A stretch of 64,000 nt of DNA from assembly GCF_013106755.1 (NCBI RefSeq), contig NZ_WHPF01000005.1:1-64000 (forward strand), read 5' to 3'. Positions within the stretch are counted from its first letter, which is position 1. Each line of letters starts with the position of its first letter. The notes under the pieces were generated by a model. The model was not told the origin of the DNA, searched no databases, and saw nothing but the letters and a program-made list of their open reading frames with translations. The stretch comes from Limnovirga soli (GTDB lineage: Bacteria; Bacteroidota; Bacteroidia; Chitinophagales; Chitinophagaceae). Of this stretch, positions 62,384-64,000 are shown in pieces. The position numbers and the translations under genes were made by a program.

Positions 62384-62630
62384 ATTTGTACCCGGCTGTA
62401 TAACCATTGGCATCGCCGCTTATGTCACTCACTGCACCGTTCCTCATTTATGGCGGCAATATTGTTATAAAAGAGGTTAAATGGTTAATTCCATTCGCTT
62501 TTTCTGCAAAAAAATACCGGTATACATTAACACGTAATACCGGTGTTTTTTATATGATGCCCAAAGCGTAGAACGATGAACCGAGCGTGGCAAGTAAAGC
62601 ATTATTTATATTCAACTGCCGGCTCCCAAA
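62384..62630. repeat. Repeat copies 26 (C-type, reverse) and 27 (B-type, forward), divergent pair
   Basis: Copy 26: tail ATTTGTACCCGGC (62384-62396), core TTATGTCACTCACTGCACCG then TTCCTC, and B-like head TTTATGGCGGC (to 62456). Copy 27: AACGATGAACCGAGCGTGGC then AAGTAAAGC, tail CTGCCGGCTCCCAAA. With the terminator between them they make up the 402-nt gap 62274-62675. Confidence 0.82.
62508..62550 (-). terminator. Rho-independent terminator of the YceI/DUF5777 unit
   Basis: AAAAATACCGGTAT (62510-62523) pairs with ATACCGGTGTTTTT (62537-62550), 14 bp with one G-U on the RNA. The minus-strand transcript ends in a seven-U run (62508-62514). It is about 125 nt past the DUF5777 stop. Confidence 0.75.
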
Positions 62631-62675
62631 TTAACTACCTAAACTACCTAGATAGTTGAGAAATTTTGCCCCATA

Positions 62676-63602
62676 TTAAGGGGTAGTTTTTGGCTTTACA
62701 ATGGTAAATACCCTGGCTATATTAAAGCCAAAATGAATGCCACCATCGCCCCAACTATTGGTGGTTTCGTTTATAAATGTTCTTTCCGTCATACCGGTAC
62801 TGTTACTTAACTGAAACTGAAATACGTGACCACCGGTTTCAATTTCGTACCCTACAGATAATGAGTTGTATGTACCAGGCATTTTACTATCGGGCAATTG
62901 ATAATAGTATTCGGCGGTAAGGCTGGTCATTTTGGTAATTTTTATTCTTACCCCTGCTCCAATTGAGTATAAATCGTTGGGTATATTGCTGGTGGCAACT
63001 GTATTATAATGTACCATGGTAGGCATAACCTGTAAAGAAAAGCCGTTTCCAAACTTACGACCTATAAGCGCCTGATATACATAACTTGTTTTATCGCTGG
63101 CACGAGGTTTTACTGTAATGCCTAAATTTCTTTTTACAGCAGCAGTATCAGTAGCATACATAACACCTGCCAACAGGGTTACAGAAAGCGGCACATTTGT
63201 TTTGCCTGAAGATTGCCATAACAACCTGTATTTTAAAAAGCCATTGTATTGTTTTTCAAATGTACTTCTTCCACCACCTACAGTAAGGCGGTTGGTTATA
63301 CCATAATCTGCACCAATAAGCATAGAAGCATAATCAAACCCAAAAATATTATAAAAGCCCTGGTTAAGCGTACCAAAACGGTGCGATACCTTAAAATCTA
63401 ATACGCCGGCCTGCGTTGTTTCCAGTGTATGAGAATTAATTAAACGGCTGGTGGTAAATGTAGCTTCGGTGCGTTGTGTAGCACTTTTAGTTTTGTTTTT
63501 CATTTCAGCATCCAGCAAAGAATCAAGGTCTACGTTTTGCGCATAGGTATGCCCAACTAAAAGAGCAGTTAGGATGGAAACGATGAATTTTTTATTTATC
63601 AT
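62676..63602 (-). CDS. DUF5777 family beta-barrel protein
   Basis: 308 residues with a signal peptide (FIVSILTALLVGHTYAQ). The mature protein has alternating amphipathic strands and the family hallmarks TFTTSRLINSHTLETTQAGVLDFKVSHRFGTLNQGFYNIFGFDYASMLIGADYGITNRLTVGGGRS. It ends in a strand-like NIARVFTIVKPK. It is predicted to be an outer membrane barrel of unknown role, frequently paired with YceI proteins in Bacteroidota. It lies 21 nt after the YceI-like gene upstream. Confidence 0.85.
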   Translation of the reverse strand: MINKKFIVSILTALLVGHTYAQNVDLDSLLDAEMKNKTKSATQRTEATFTTSRLINSHTLETTQAGVLDFKVSHRFGTLNQGFYNIFGFDYASMLIGADYGITNRLTVGGGRSTFEKQYNGFLKYRLLWQSSGKTNVPLSVTLLAGVMYATDTAAVKRNLGITVKPRASDKTSYVYQALIGRKFGNGFSLQVMPTMVHYNTVATSNIPNDLYSIGAGVRIKITKMTSLTAEYYYQLPDSKMPGTYNSLSVGYEIETGGHVFQFQLSNSTGMTERTFINETTNSWGDGGIHFGFNIARVFTIVKPKTTP

Positions 63603-63623
63603 GGTCTATTTTTTTGGGGTTGA

Positions 63624-64000
63624 TTATCTTTTTTCGAAATCGCAATTAACAGTAATTTGAATATTATCGGATAATTTGCTTTGTACAAAAGACTGGCCCA
63701 TAATTTTATATTCCTTTCTATTTACGTTAAATACTGATTGTGCATTTAACTTACCACCTTTTATGGTAATTACGCCTTTTGCAGTTACTGGTTTGGTAAC
63801 ATCTTTAATAGTTAAATTACCACTAACCACCACATTATAAGATCCATCTTTAGCAAAGTTTACAGCCGAAATATCAGTTATTTTACCAGAAAAACCCGCT
63901 TTAGGAAACTTATCGGTTTCCATATAGTTTTCATCGTTAAAATGATCTTCCATGGCTTGTTTTGGGAAATGGAAGCTTTTAATAGCTACTTTAAAATCAA
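63624..64000 (-). CDS. YceI-family protein, 5' end beyond the window
   Basis: Partial gene. The in-frame sequence continues past the Met at 63953 to the window edge (DFKVAIKSFHFPKQAMEDHF), so the start is outside. Family motifs are visible: FHFPKQAMEDHFNDENYMETDKFPKAGFSGKI, GNLTIKDVTKPVTAKGVITIKGG and VFNVNRKEYKI, as in the second YceI at 61707-62273, which it resembles in layout. It is the promoter-proximal neighbour of the DUF5777 gene, 21 nt away, and both probably end at the terminator near 62510. Confidence 0.88.
   Translation of the reverse strand, partial: DFKVAIKSFHFPKQAMEDHFNDENYMETDKFPKAGFSGKITDISAVNFAKDGSYNVVVSGNLTIKDVTKPVTAKGVITIKGGKLNAQSVFNVNRKEYKIMGQSFVQSKLSDNIQITVNCDFEKR

Overview
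The window reads as a chromosomal segment of a free-living Bacteroidota bacterium, most likely of the Chitinophagales/Chitinophagaceae type (lineage is inference from gene content; no search was run). Signs are a SusC/SusD pair, secreted proteins with C-terminal type IX secretion sorting domains, the Bacteroidota transcarbamylase ArgF', futalosine-route menaquinone synthesis (MqnC), promoters of the TTTG/TAnnTTTG type and generally weak Shine-Dalgarno sequences.

Layout. 1-1454: hairpin-rich intergenic DNA and an AT-rich two-gene unit (zinc-ribbon-like small protein, HNH endonuclease). 1695-4419: catalase-peroxidase KatG and a DUF1905 protein, separated by a G-rich tract. 4885-6206: two coupled secreted carbohydrate-binding-like proteins. 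6331-13354: mostly single minus-strand genes (CxxC/AraC-type regulator, conserved hypothetical, cation:proton antiporter, secreted M20 amidohydrolase, membrane protein, MBL hydrolase, SRPBCC protein). 13568-14611: an ATE-like aminoacyl-tRNA-protein transferase relative. 14798-23577: a complete minus-strand arginine operon (GNAT acyltransferase, argG, argC, argD, argF', argB, argE-like, argH), preceded by a candidate arginine leader peptide and hairpin at 23658-23760. 23969-31186: MscS channel and an ABC/HlyD/TolC export set. 31337-33939: beta-carbonic anhydrase, SulP transporter and a small secreted protein. 34204-40601: FabG, MqnC, a PDZ aspartyl protease, a secreted endonuclease I and an M16 peptidase. 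40614-57792: a glycan-utilisation-like region with a FG-GAP/UnbV lipoprotein, SusD, SusC, a LacI regulator, a NahK-like sugar kinase and two tandem secreted sulfatases. 58041-64000: a YceI/LytS/LytTR signalling operon and a second YceI with a DUF5777 barrel.

The most striking non-coding signal is a modular interspersed repeat. I count 27 copies by eye, all between genes. They share the core GTACAAGAGTGCGACGCAAG or a variant, the run AAGTAAAGC, and a tail GCCGGGYMCAT or GCCGGGCCAA. Eighteen copies form nine close pairs, and in every pair the two copies have opposite orientation, like REP/BIME elements. At least three head variants combine with the same tail, and no transposase is present in the window.

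The second notable signal is the putative arginine attenuator. A 20-codon ORF ends CPRPVRRPRI and its stop codon lies inside a 10-bp hairpin upstream of the arg operon. In addition, ArgF' has Val at position 90, the residue that separates acetylornithine from succinylornithine specificity, so its substrate cannot be read from the sequence. A perfect 18-bp LacI-type palindrome sits next to the susC promoter, with a related half-site before the sugar kinase gene, suggesting one regulon. No tRNA, rRNA, CRISPR array or transposase gene was recognised.
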